From assembly GCA_021770095.1 (NCBI GenBank), contig JAETRQ010000002.1, positions 1 to 64,000 on the forward strand: 64,000 bases of DNA, in the 5' to 3' direction. Below are positions 25,059-33,413 of the stretch, in pieces. The translations under genes were made by a program, and so were the position numbers. The stretch's first letter is position 1. Every line of letters begins with the position of its first letter. The notes below the pieces were generated by a model that saw only the letters and a program-made list of their open reading frames with translations, searched no databases and was not told the origin of the DNA. The stretch comes from Eubacteriaceae bacterium. GTDB taxonomy: Bacteria > Bacillota > Clostridia > Oscillospirales > Acutalibacteraceae.

Positions 25059-26369
25059 TTATAGATTAACTTCAAACGGTTTTCCGTTTTCTTCTCTTGA
25101 TTTATCAGCAAGGTATACACAAAGATGCCCTGCAACCGAATCAAATATAGATGTACATGCAAGTGACGGTTTTTCATCCGTAACAAATTTAACGAAATCT
25201 GCACTGAGTCTTTCATCTCCGCCGCCGTGTCCGCCGTATGCACCGACCATATCGCCTGAAACATTAAGATCAACTTCTTCAATATCGCATTCTTCATTAT
25301 GTGCATCAGGTGATGGGTTGATTTTGGAAACATAGAATTTCTGTTCTTCAAAATTACCGTAAATTTCACCTTTGGTACCAATTATATGTATCTTTCGGAG
25401 TGACTGAGATGAACCGCCGACCATATTATGTGTTCCGGTTGCTCCGTTTGCGAAATTAACTAAAACAGATTGATGATCGACAACATTGTTGTCGCATTTA
25501 TAAATGCATCTTGCATAAGGGCTGTCACTTTTCATAAGTGCAATCTTATCATCAATTGTTGGATTTTCAATATCTTCAAGTGCATCCCAAACATAGAATG
25601 CCCATCTGTCCGGATGGTCTATATATAATCTTTTTGTTGAATAAACACATTCATCAACAAGGGGACAGTCTTTCATACAAATTGTGCCGGCTTCTTTTGG
25701 TGCATTTTCAGGTTTAAACTGATATTTGCTTCCGAAAGAGGATATGCTGACAGGTTTTGTTTCACTCATAAACCACATCATCAAATCAATATCATGGCAG
25801 CATTTTGCAAGCAGCATTGTTGTGTGGCATTTATCTGAATTTGCCCATTTGCCGCGAATGTATGATGTTGATAAATGGTGGTATGAAACATGTTCACAAG
25901 TCTGGATATTGAGTATGTCACCGATTTCTCCGCTTGCAATTCTTTCTTTTATGCTGTAATAAAATGGAGTATATCTTAAAACATGGCAAATCATAACTTT
26001 AGAGTTATTCTTTTTTGCACATTCAACGATTTGGCGCATTTCCTCTTCATTAATTGCAAACGGTTTTTCGAGCAGCATATCATATCCTGCATTTAAAAGA
26101 GGAATTGATGTTTCAAGATGCTGTTCATCCATTGTACCGTTAATTATTGCATCGGCAAGTCTGCCTTTTTCAGCAAGTTCCTGTGCTGAATGAAAGCACA
26201 TATCATCACTGAAATCAAAATATTCTTTGCAGTGCTTTCTTCTGATTGGATTGGGGTCAGCAACACCTACTATTTTTAATAATTCAGGGTTTGTTTTTGC
26301 AAGTTCGCTGTATACCAATGCTCTGTGTCCGGCACCGACAATTATTGCTGTTACAGGTGTCTTTTGCAT
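25059..26369 (-). CDS. Gfo/Idh/MocA family oxidoreductase
   Basis: An NAD(P)-dependent sugar or inositol dehydrogenase-type protein of 436 aa. The Rossmann motif AIIVGAGHRALVYSEL is at ~8-23, and LLEKPFAINEEEM holds the conserved EKP catalytic lysine region. A Cys cluster CMKDCPLVDEC at ~225-235 in the C-terminal domain recalls relatives that bind a metal there, and a Gly/His run GAYGGHGGGDERL follows. The substrate is unknown. It is monocistronic, with AGAGG about 13 bases before the ATG, and a GPH-type sugar symporter lies 4 kb away but is not linked. Confidence 0.88.
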   Translation of the reverse strand: MQKTPVTAIIVGAGHRALVYSELAKTNPELLKIVGVADPNPIRRKHCKEYFDFSDDMCFHSAQELAEKGRLADAIINGTMDEQHLETSIPLLNAGYDMLLEKPFAINEEEMRQIVECAKKNNSKVMICHVLRYTPFYYSIKERIASGEIGDILNIQTCEHVSYHHLSTSYIRGKWANSDKCHTTMLLAKCCHDIDLMMWFMSETKPVSISSFGSKYQFKPENAPKEAGTICMKDCPLVDECVYSTKRLYIDHPDRWAFYVWDALEDIENPTIDDKIALMKSDSPYARCIYKCDNNVVDHQSVLVNFANGATGTHNMVGGSSQSLRKIHIIGTKGEIYGNFEEQKFYVSKINPSPDAHNEECDIEEVDLNVSGDMVGAYGGHGGGDERLSADFVKFVTDEKPSLACTSIFDSVAGHLCVYLADKSREENGKPFEVNL

Positions 26370-26412
26370 AATAATTTGATTGCCTCTCTTTAATTAATTT
26401 TATTTTGAATTC

Positions 26413-26440
26413 ATTATAATACTATATCAAAAAAATACAA
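26413..26440 (-). promoter_or_regulatory. Predicted promoter of Gfo/Idh gene
   Basis: On the minus strand TTGTAT (26440-26435), 16-base spacer, TATAAT (26418-26413). Confidence 0.5.
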
Positions 26441-26466
26441 GGCTTTTATAAAATTATTTCTTAATA

Positions 26467-26495
26467 TTGACAGTTTTTCGTTATAATCTTATAAT
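26467..26495 (+). promoter_or_regulatory. Predicted promoter of ABC exporter operon
   Basis: TTGACA (26467-26472), 17-base spacer, TATAAT (26490-26495): full consensus at both boxes, 36 bases before the start codon. Confidence 0.85.
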
Positions 26496-26531
26496 AATAA
26501 AAATCGAGTAATATGAAAATCAGGTGAAAAT

Positions 26532-28244
26532 TTGAAAAGATTATTGGTCTATCTTAAAGGGTATATATTGCAATCGGTTCTTGCGCCGTTATTCAAGCTC
26601 CTTGAGGCATCATTTGAACTTATAGTTCCGCTTGTTATTGCTTCTATTATTGATGTCGGTATTCATAATAACGACAAAAATTATATATTAAGCAGGAGCG
26701 GAATTTTAGTCTGCCTTGCTTTGGTGGGTATGATTGTTGCAATTTCAGCACAATATTTTGCAGCAAAAGCAGCAACAGGGTTTGGTAAAAAACTCAGACA
26801 CGCACTTTATGAAAAAATCCAATCACTCTCATTCAGCGAACTGGATACAATAGGAACTTCTGCTTTAATTACAAGGATGACAAATGATGTCAATCAGGTG
26901 CAGAATGGTGTTAACCTTGTGCTCAGGCTTCTGCTTCGTTCTCCGTTTATTGTTATCGGAGCAATGATAATGGCTTTCACTATTGACATTAAGTGTGCAT
27001 TTATTTTCCTTGCGGCAATTATTGTTCTTTCAATTGTTGTCTTTGGTATTATGGCATATACAATCCCACAGCACAAATCTGTTCAGAATAAACTTGATAA
27101 TGTAACACTTATTACAAGAGAGAATCTTACAGGTGCTCGCGTCATACGGGCATTTACCAATGAAGAAAATGAGATTGAAGAATTTGAAAAAAGGAATTCG
27201 GCATTGTCTTCACTTCAAAAAAGTGTCGGCAGAATTTCAGCACTCCTCAATCCGGTCACTTATGTTATTATCAATGTTGCAATTATTGTCCTTATTTACA
27301 GCGGTGCAATACAGGTTGATAACGGCGTGTTAACTCAGGGGCAAGTCGTTGCCTTGTATAATTATATGAGCCAGATACTTGTTGAACTGATTAAATTAGC
27401 GAATCTGATTGTAACTGTCACAAAATCATTTGCATCTGCCGACAGAATTAACAGCGTGTTTGATGAGGAAAACTCACTTTCCAAAATGAATGACAGTAAA
27501 ATTGCATCTTCATTTATAGAATTTGATAATGTATCTTTAACGTATAAAAATGCTTCAGATAAAACGCTTGATAATATCAGTTTTAAAGTAAACAGAGGAG
27601 AAACAATCGGAATTATCGGAGGAACCGGTTCAGGTAAATCAAGCCTTGTTTCACTGATACCGCATTTTTATGACTGTACTGACGGAGCGGTTTATGTTAA
27701 CGGTAAAAATGTTAAAAGCATTGAGCCTTCAATTCTTCGTGAACGCATAGGATATGTTCAGCAGAAGGCAGTTTTATTCAAAGGAACTGTGCGTGATAAC
27801 ATGAAATGGGGTAAGAAAGATGCTGATGATAAAGAAATAATAACTGCACTGAAACAGGCACAAGTGTATGATATTGTTGAAGAAAAGGGCGGTCTTGATT
27901 TTGAAATTGAGCAGAATGGTTCCAATCTCTCAGGTGGACAAAAACAAAGACTTTCTGTTGCAAGGGCATTAGTAAGACAACCTGAAATTTTGATTCTGGA
28001 TGATTCATCGTCTGCACTTGATTTTGCAACTGAATCACGTCTCAGAGAAGAAATATATAATCTGACGTATAATCCAACTGTATTTATTGTTTCTCAGCGG
28101 GCATCATCGGTTATGAGCGTAGATAAAATAATTGTGCTTGAAGACGGTGAATGTGTTGGTATAGGAAATCATAATGACCTTCTTAACAATTGTGAGGTAT
28201 ACAAAGAAATATATACTTCCCAGTTTGCAAAGGAGGTGCAGTAA
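26532..28244 (+). CDS. ABC exporter half-transporter, degenerate ATPase site subunit
   Basis: 570 aa with an N-terminal six-TM exporter domain (type I) and a C-terminal ATPase. Walker A is GGTGSGKSS and the signature LSGGQKQR is canonical, but the catalytic Glu after Walker B is Asp (ILDDSSSALD) and the switch His is Gln (VSQRASS). Such changes mark the degenerate-site subunit of heterodimeric exporters of the TM287/288 or BmrCD type. The start is TTG, five bases after AGGTG. It overlaps the partner gene by one base (TAATG). The substrate (drug, peptide or lipid) cannot be told from sequence. Confidence 0.93.
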   Translation: MKRLLVYLKGYILQSVLAPLFKLLEASFELIVPLVIASIIDVGIHNNDKNYILSRSGILVCLALVGMIVAISAQYFAAKAATGFGKKLRHALYEKIQSLSFSELDTIGTSALITRMTNDVNQVQNGVNLVLRLLLRSPFIVIGAMIMAFTIDIKCAFIFLAAIIVLSIVVFGIMAYTIPQHKSVQNKLDNVTLITRENLTGARVIRAFTNEENEIEEFEKRNSALSSLQKSVGRISALLNPVTYVIINVAIIVLIYSGAIQVDNGVLTQGQVVALYNYMSQILVELIKLANLIVTVTKSFASADRINSVFDEENSLSKMNDSKIASSFIEFDNVSLTYKNASDKTLDNISFKVNRGETIGIIGGTGSGKSSLVSLIPHFYDCTDGAVYVNGKNVKSIEPSILRERIGYVQQKAVLFKGTVRDNMKWGKKDADDKEIITALKQAQVYDIVEEKGGLDFEIEQNGSNLSGGQKQRLSVARALVRQPEILILDDSSSALDFATESRLREEIYNLTYNPTVFIVSQRASSVMSVDKIIVLEDGECVGIGNHNDLLNNCEVYKEIYTSQFAKEVQ

Positions 28245-29986
28245 TGAATAGTAAGCAGACCTTAAAAAGAGTTATTGCGTATATAGATAAATACAAATAT
28301 CTTTTGTTTCTGTCAATGATTCTTGCACTCGTGAGTGTGGCATTAACGCTTTATGCTCCTATTTTAGTCGGTGAAGCGATTGATAATATTATTTCTAAAG
28401 ATAATGTCGATTTTGAAACAATAATAATCATTTTAATAAAGCTTGCTGTTGTGATTGCTGTTACTGCATTGCTGCAATGGATGATGAATGTTTGTAATAA
28501 TAAAATTGCATATAATGTCTCAAGAGATTTGAGACAGCGTGCTTTTAATAAGATTCAACGTCTTCCGAGTTCTTATCTTGACACCCATTCCAATGGCGAT
28601 ATTGTCAGCAGAGTTATTAATGATGTTGACCAGTTGTCGGATGGTTTGCTTATGGGCTTTACGCAGTTCTTTACGGGTGTTGTAACAATTATAGGTACAA
28701 TCGGTTTTATGCTTTCTATAAATGTATGGATAACACTTGTAGTTGTTCTGGTAACGCCTCTGTCTTTCTTCATTGCAAGATTTATTGCCAAAAGAACGTA
28801 TAAAATGTTTTCACTCCAGTCACAGACAAGGGGAGAGCAAACTTCGTTTATTGATGAAATGATTGCAAATCAAAAGGTTGCGGATGCATATGGAATGGAT
28901 GAAGATAATCTTAAAAGATTTGATGATATTAACGACCGGCTTGCAGCCTATTCGCTTAAAGCGACTTTCTTTTCTTCCATAACAAATCCTGCAACAAGGT
29001 TCGTTAACAGCATTGTTTATGCGTTAGTGGCTCTGTTCGGTGCAATTATGGCCATCAGCGGTAATATCACAGTCGGTATTCTCTCATGTTTTTTGTCATA
29101 TGCCAATCAGTACACAAAGCCGTTTAACGAAATAAGTTCGGTTGTAACTGAATTGCAGAACGCACTTGCCTGTGCCGCCAGAGTTTTTGATTTGATTGAA
29201 GAAGAAGGTATTCCGGATGATAAAGATGATGCAATTGTTTTGACAAATCCAGAAGGTGAATTTGTTATTCATAATCTTAAATTTTCATATTTGCCGGAAA
29301 AACCGCTCATTACCGATCTCAACCTGAAAGTAAAATCAGGAATGACTGTTGCAATTGTAGGACCGACAGGATGCGGGAAAACAACTCTGATTAATCTTCT
29401 TATGCGTTTCTATGATGCAAACAGCGGAGAAATCAATATTGATGGTATCAATATTCTGGATATAAGCAGACGTTCTTTGAGAGAAAATATAGGAATGGTG
29501 CTGCAGGATACCTGGCTGAAGAGTGGAACAATTAAAGAGAATATAAAACTTGCGAATCCTGATGCCACTGACTCCGAAGTGATTGAAGCTGCCAAGGCAG
29601 CATATGCACATTCTTTTATTAAACGTTTGCCAAACGGTTATGACACATATATCGGCGAAGACGGAGGCTCTTTGTCACAAGGTCAAAAACAGTTGCTGTG
29701 TATTACAAGGCTTATGCTTTCACCGCCGCCGATTTTGATTCTTGATGAGGCAACATCTTCAATTGATACCCGAACAGAGATAAAAATTCAAAAGGCATTC
29801 AACAAGTTAATGAAAGGCAGGACAACATTTGTTGTTGCACACCGATTGTCAACAATCCGTAATGCAGATATTATTCTTGTAATGAATGACGGGAATATTA
29901 TTGAACAGGGGAATCATCAGGAACTGTTTGAAAAAAGAGGATTTTATTATAATCTTTATAATTCTCAGTTTCCTAAAGAAAAATAA
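28244..29986 (+). CDS. ABC exporter half-transporter, catalytic subunit
   Basis: 580 aa, six-TM domain plus ATPase. Walker A GPTGCGKTT, Walker B LILDEATSSIDTRTE with the catalytic Glu, and switch His in VAHRLSTI are canonical. Its signature is LSQGQ instead of LSGGQ. In a heterodimer this signature faces the Walker motifs of the partner, so both deviations fall in the same, degenerate nucleotide site, while the other site is fully consensus. GGAGG precedes the ATG, and the gene is translationally coupled to its partner. Confidence 0.93.
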   Translation: MNSKQTLKRVIAYIDKYKYLLFLSMILALVSVALTLYAPILVGEAIDNIISKDNVDFETIIIILIKLAVVIAVTALLQWMMNVCNNKIAYNVSRDLRQRAFNKIQRLPSSYLDTHSNGDIVSRVINDVDQLSDGLLMGFTQFFTGVVTIIGTIGFMLSINVWITLVVVLVTPLSFFIARFIAKRTYKMFSLQSQTRGEQTSFIDEMIANQKVADAYGMDEDNLKRFDDINDRLAAYSLKATFFSSITNPATRFVNSIVYALVALFGAIMAISGNITVGILSCFLSYANQYTKPFNEISSVVTELQNALACAARVFDLIEEEGIPDDKDDAIVLTNPEGEFVIHNLKFSYLPEKPLITDLNLKVKSGMTVAIVGPTGCGKTTLINLLMRFYDANSGEINIDGINILDISRRSLRENIGMVLQDTWLKSGTIKENIKLANPDATDSEVIEAAKAAYAHSFIKRLPNGYDTYIGEDGGSLSQGQKQLLCITRLMLSPPPILILDEATSSIDTRTEIKIQKAFNKLMKGRTTFVVAHRLSTIRNADIILVMNDGNIIEQGNHQELFEKRGFYYNLYNSQFPKEK

Positions 29987-30001
29987 GTATTGAAAAATAT
30001 A

Positions 30002-30029
30002 AAAGGACCTGCTGGTTAGCAGGTCCTTT
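30002..30029. terminator. Intrinsic terminator between convergent genes
   Basis: AAAGGACCTGCT (30002-30013) pairs with AGCAGGTCCTTT (30018-30029) around GGTT. The T-rich tail is clear on the minus strand, so it mainly ends the symporter transcript; on the plus strand the tail is weaker. Confidence 0.8.
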
Positions 30030-30046
30030 ACCTTATATTATAAGTT

Positions 30047-31582
30047 TTAGTTTTGGTTATTTGCAGCATCTTTTTCGTTTTGTTCTGCAAGTCTTTGTGC
30101 ACGTTTTTCAGCAAGATCAACAATCATCTGCTGCTGGAGTTCACCATGAATGTTATAGAATACGAATGATAAACCATACAAACCACGTGCAAGTGCAGGA
30201 AGGATACAGAAGATTGCCCAGATACCGTTAAGCATTTTTGGATCAGTTTGAGGTATAGCGTTACCAAGAGAGTCAGTAAGCGGAATATAGTTAATCCATG
30301 TAAGAACCATTCCTGAAAGCCAGCCTGTTACTGAATTTGCAAGTTTTTGGAAGTAACCCTGAACAGTGGTAACAAGTGCCTCATTTCTGAGTCCGTGCTT
30401 CCATTCCATATAGTCAAGTGCTTCGGCAGTAACGATTTGACCGCTGACAAGAAGGATTTTATTTGGAAGTCCGCAAATTGTCAGAGCAAAAATGACCCAA
30501 GCAAGGTTAAGTATGTAATGATCACTGAAGGTCTGACCAAATGGATGATAACCTATAAAGAACAGTCCCATATAAGCAAAGAATCCAAAGAAACCTGCGA
30601 TGATTGAAGTGGCACGTCCGCCGAATTTTTTAACCATTTTTGCAGCAACAGGTACCATAATGTAGTTGGGAATACCCGTAAACAATCCGCAGACTGTTTG
30701 GTTAACAAGAGAACCGGTGTTGTTAAGCCAAAAATAAGATTCTGAAGAACCGCCGACTGACTTGAATGAGTTAAAGAAGTTGGCAGTAATAACGGCAAAC
30801 AATGGTCTGTTTGTAAATATATTCTTGATGGATTCAAACACAGAAGTCTGATTCATCTCTTCACGGCTCATAAGAGGAACGCGCTCACGCATATTCATGC
30901 ATCCGAAAACGGCAAAGAAAGCCAAAAGAATGAGCATAAAGTATGCGAAACCGGTGTAAACACCCTGCATAGTAATGTTTTTATTTATTTTCGGTAAAAG
31001 TGTTACGAGTACAGGAACAAGCGATGGAAGCCAAGTACCGAAAAGTTCAAAAAATTTTGTGGTCGTAATCAGATTATTTCTTTCATCGGTATTCGGAGTG
31101 ATATTATATACCATGAGATTCCATGCACCGAAATAACTCATACCAAGACCGTAAAGAATAATCGCAACAGCAGCCCAGATTACTTTCTGTGTGGAATTAA
31201 AGTTACCGCCGGGAGCAGAGAACATCATACCTCCGCCGATTACAAGTAACGGCAGCGGCAGGATAAAGAACGGTCTGATACGGCCCCATCGGGTTCGTGT
31301 TCGGTCAATGATTAATCCTGAAATGGTGTCATCCACTGCATCATAAATGGATGCCGCAAGGTTGATATTAGCATAAGCAGTAGTGTTAAGTTTAAGGAAC
31401 TGAATCATAAAGAATTCCTTAAAAGCGTTAACAAACTGATCAACATTTTTCCATCCGAAATTCACAAGAACAAACGCAGCAATTTCTTTTGGTGAAAGAT
31501 AACGTTTGTGTGTATAGGCGAGTTTATCGAGCTCATCCATTTCAGTTTGCGTTAATTGTTCGGTCATAATTTCTTCTGCCAA
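30047..31582 (-). CDS. MFS/GPH-type sugar:cation symporter
   Basis: A 511-aa transporter with about twelve TM segments. The segment SIYDAVDDTISGLIIDRTRTRWGRIRPF carries the paired Asp and basic loop motif of the glycoside-pentoside-hexuronide (MelB-like) family, which imports glycosides with Na+ or H+. A hydrophilic N-terminal stretch of ~30 residues and a charged C-terminal tail flank the membrane part. The start is TTG, following GAGGGA by about six bases; ATG five codons later has no ribosome site. It is monocistronic. A plant-sugar substrate is plausible given the GH51 gene at 42 kb, but there is no direct link. Confidence 0.88.
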   Translation of the reverse strand: MAEEIMTEQLTQTEMDELDKLAYTHKRYLSPKEIAAFVLVNFGWKNVDQFVNAFKEFFMIQFLKLNTTAYANINLAASIYDAVDDTISGLIIDRTRTRWGRIRPFFILPLPLLVIGGGMMFSAPGGNFNSTQKVIWAAVAIILYGLGMSYFGAWNLMVYNITPNTDERNNLITTTKFFELFGTWLPSLVPVLVTLLPKINKNITMQGVYTGFAYFMLILLAFFAVFGCMNMRERVPLMSREEMNQTSVFESIKNIFTNRPLFAVITANFFNSFKSVGGSSESYFWLNNTGSLVNQTVCGLFTGIPNYIMVPVAAKMVKKFGGRATSIIAGFFGFFAYMGLFFIGYHPFGQTFSDHYILNLAWVIFALTICGLPNKILLVSGQIVTAEALDYMEWKHGLRNEALVTTVQGYFQKLANSVTGWLSGMVLTWINYIPLTDSLGNAIPQTDPKMLNGIWAIFCILPALARGLYGLSFVFYNIHGELQQQMIVDLAEKRAQRLAEQNEKDAANNQN

Positions 31583-31737
31583 ATTGTTCCCTCATTTCAT
31601 TATCATTAAAGTGCAAAAATACTTTAATAATGTAATTATGTAATAAGCAATAATATACTATCATAATATTATCTTTAAATCAATAGTTTTTTAATGCCAT
31701 CATTGTCATTTTTACTACATTTATGTATAATTTTCTA

Positions 31738-31766
31738 TTGACAATTATGCAAAATCATTATAGAAT
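31738..31766 (+). promoter_or_regulatory. Predicted promoter of zinc-ribbon membrane protein gene
   Basis: TTGACA (31738-31743), 17-base spacer, TAGAAT (31761-31766). The rest of the 220-base divergent gap to the symporter is AT-rich with no other clear site. Confidence 0.75.
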
Positions 31767-31802
31767 ATTTTTTGAACTATGTATATTGAAAGGGGTACGT
31801 TT

Positions 31803-32726
31803 ATGGCAAGTACCTGTCCGAATTGCGGCAAAAAATTACACTTCTGGGATATTAAGGCTGAATGTTCTCAGTGCGGTGTATCTATACCTAACTATAATTG
31901 GCAGCAGCGGTTGGAAGAGGATAATATCCGTGCTGAAAAGCAATTTGCTGTTTTTAATAAAACAATGAACAGGATTGCGTATTCTATCTGGGGGACAAAA
32001 CTGCGTATTGCAAGACTTGTGCTGACTTTGCTTCCGGCGGTTGGATTTATACTTCCGTGGGCTACCTTAAAGAGTGACGGAGACAGTTTTGATTTAAGTA
32101 TTATTTCTCTTTTCGGAAATAAATCATTGATTGAATTTTTCAGCAGTTTTTTCAGTGATGCAAACTTATTCTTCATGAATATGAAGTTTGAGAGTTATGG
32201 CGGTGCAGTTACTCTTGCAGTTATCGGGTATTTGTTTTTTGTACTCAGTGCTCTGTTTATCGTTATTGCATTTTTGCTGAACATTATAATGTGCAAGCAT
32301 CCCAAAACAAAGTCAACGATTGTATTTGATATTATTTCAATTGCTTTTTCCGTTGCAAGTGTAATAACATTTGTTATGAGCGGAACACTTGCTTCTGAGC
32401 AGGTCGCAGTTAATTTCGGCAATATGCCGATTATAAATGGTTCTGCATCTGTTTCATGGGGATATTTTGTTGCCTTGGTTTTGCTTATTGTTGCAACAGG
32501 TATTAACATTGCAGTTGCCAAGGCACCGGCAAAGAGTGATGAAGTGCTTGAAGAAGAACGTCTTGCCCGTAAAGCCGAAAAAGAAGCAAAGGAAAGACAA
32601 AAAGAGATAGAAAAAGAAAAGTCTCGAGAAAAAGCAGCCAAAGAGGCAGAAGAAGAGCAGGCAAGAATTGTTGAAGAGGCAAAAGCAAAACTTGCTAAGA
32701 AAAAAGAAAAGAAAAATAAAAAATAG
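31803..32726 (+). CDS. Zinc-ribbon multi-TM membrane protein, unknown
   Basis: I do not recognise a named family. The N-terminus is a zinc ribbon with C5-x2-C8 and C21-x2-C24 (CPNCGKK, CSQCGVS). Four membrane segments follow, at about 67-83, 120-150, 165-190 and 215-240, then a tail of ~55 residues almost entirely Lys, Glu and Ala, predicted as a charged coiled coil. ATG 31803 follows AAAGGGG by eight bases. It sits in its own unit, between a promoter and a terminator, and is followed by another small membrane protein. A cytoplasmic zinc ribbon plus basic tail suggests a scaffold or sensing role, which is only inference. Confidence 0.75.
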   Translation: MASTCPNCGKKLHFWDIKAECSQCGVSIPNYNWQQRLEEDNIRAEKQFAVFNKTMNRIAYSIWGTKLRIARLVLTLLPAVGFILPWATLKSDGDSFDLSIISLFGNKSLIEFFSSFFSDANLFFMNMKFESYGGAVTLAVIGYLFFVLSALFIVIAFLLNIIMCKHPKTKSTIVFDIISIAFSVASVITFVMSGTLASEQVAVNFGNMPIINGSASVSWGYFVALVLLIVATGINIAVAKAPAKSDEVLEEERLARKAEKEAKERQKEIEKEKSREKAAKEAEEEQARIVEEAKAKLAKKKEKKNKK

Positions 32727-32739
32727 TTTCAGCAGCACT

Positions 32740-32767
32740 AAGGAGCAGTCAGTCTGCTCCTTTTATT
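32740..32767 (+). terminator. Intrinsic terminator
   Basis: AAGGAGCAG (32740-32748) pairs with CTGCTCCTT (32754-32762), followed by T-rich sequence. Confidence 0.8.
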
Positions 32768-32796
32768 GAAATGAACGAAAAAACTTCAGGATGGAT

Positions 32797-33333
32797 ATGG
32801 ATATGACTAATAAAAAAACAAAAATTGCAGCAATAACAATTTCAGTAATTCTTATTCTTACAATTATTTGCGGGATTGTGGTGTCAACAATCAGCACGGA
32901 TTCTGCCAGCGCTTCCGCAATGTATATGTTTATGCCTAAAGAACTTGAAGGCGAATTTGACGGTGAAAAGGTTACATTTTATTTAAGAAAAAATGCAGAG
33001 TATAATCCAAAAGAGAATTCAGATGTTATGACAGCCTTTGAGGTTTATTATTATGATGATAACGGTGAAGAAGTCAATCTTGGTTCAACAGGGATGTTTG
33101 AGGCTTCAAATCAGACTATTAATCCGCTTCTGCTCTTTCTTGTAAAAGCAGGCGAAAAGTTCCAGACGCTTAAGAGTATTGTCAAAAAAGTAGTAATAAC
33201 GCTTGTTGTTTTGCTAATTGTTGCTTTGATTGTGATTTGGTTCATTGTTGATTCAAGGCGTGAAGATGAAAAGAAGAAAAAACTGAACGCCGAGAAAAAT
33301 AATAATAGAAATAAAAAGAAGAAAAAGAAATAA
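32797..33333 (+). CDS. Small bitopic membrane protein with Lys-rich tail, unknown
   Basis: About 178 aa. TM1 at ~12-34 is followed by an ~85-residue outer region (KELEGEFDGEKVTFYLRKN...), then TM2 at ~133-153 and a tail ending in a run of Lys and Asn. No family is recognised. Three in-frame ATGs lie at 32791, 32797 and 32803; AGGA at 32788-32791 fits the second or third best. No own promoter is clear after the preceding terminator. It ends at a long-loop hairpin just before the flavoenzyme gene. Confidence 0.65.
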   Translation: MDMTNKKTKIAAITISVILILTIICGIVVSTISTDSASASAMYMFMPKELEGEFDGEKVTFYLRKNAEYNPKENSDVMTAFEVYYYDDNGEEVNLGSTGMFEASNQTINPLLLFLVKAGEKFQTLKSIVKKVVITLVVLLIVALIVIWFIVDSRREDEKKKKLNAEKNNNRNKKKKKK

Positions 33334-33351
33334 AATTAATATAAACAAACT

Positions 33352-33402
33352 GAGAGCAGGATAACTTCATAACAAAGTCAAACAATTCCTGCTCTCTATT
33401 TT
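33352..33402 (+). terminator. Hairpin with long loop, probable terminator
   Basis: GAGAGCAGGA (33352-33361) and TCCTGCTCTC (33387-33396) can form a 10-bp stem with a 25-base loop, followed by TATTTTA. It ends 12 bases before the next start codon, so it could also influence expression of the flavoenzyme gene. Confidence 0.6.
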
Positions 33403-33413
33403 ATGGTGATATA

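Noticed and set aside
30347-30607. 86-codon plus-strand open frame inside the symporter gene
   Set aside because: Antisense to a conserved membrane protein and without any ribosome site or domain.
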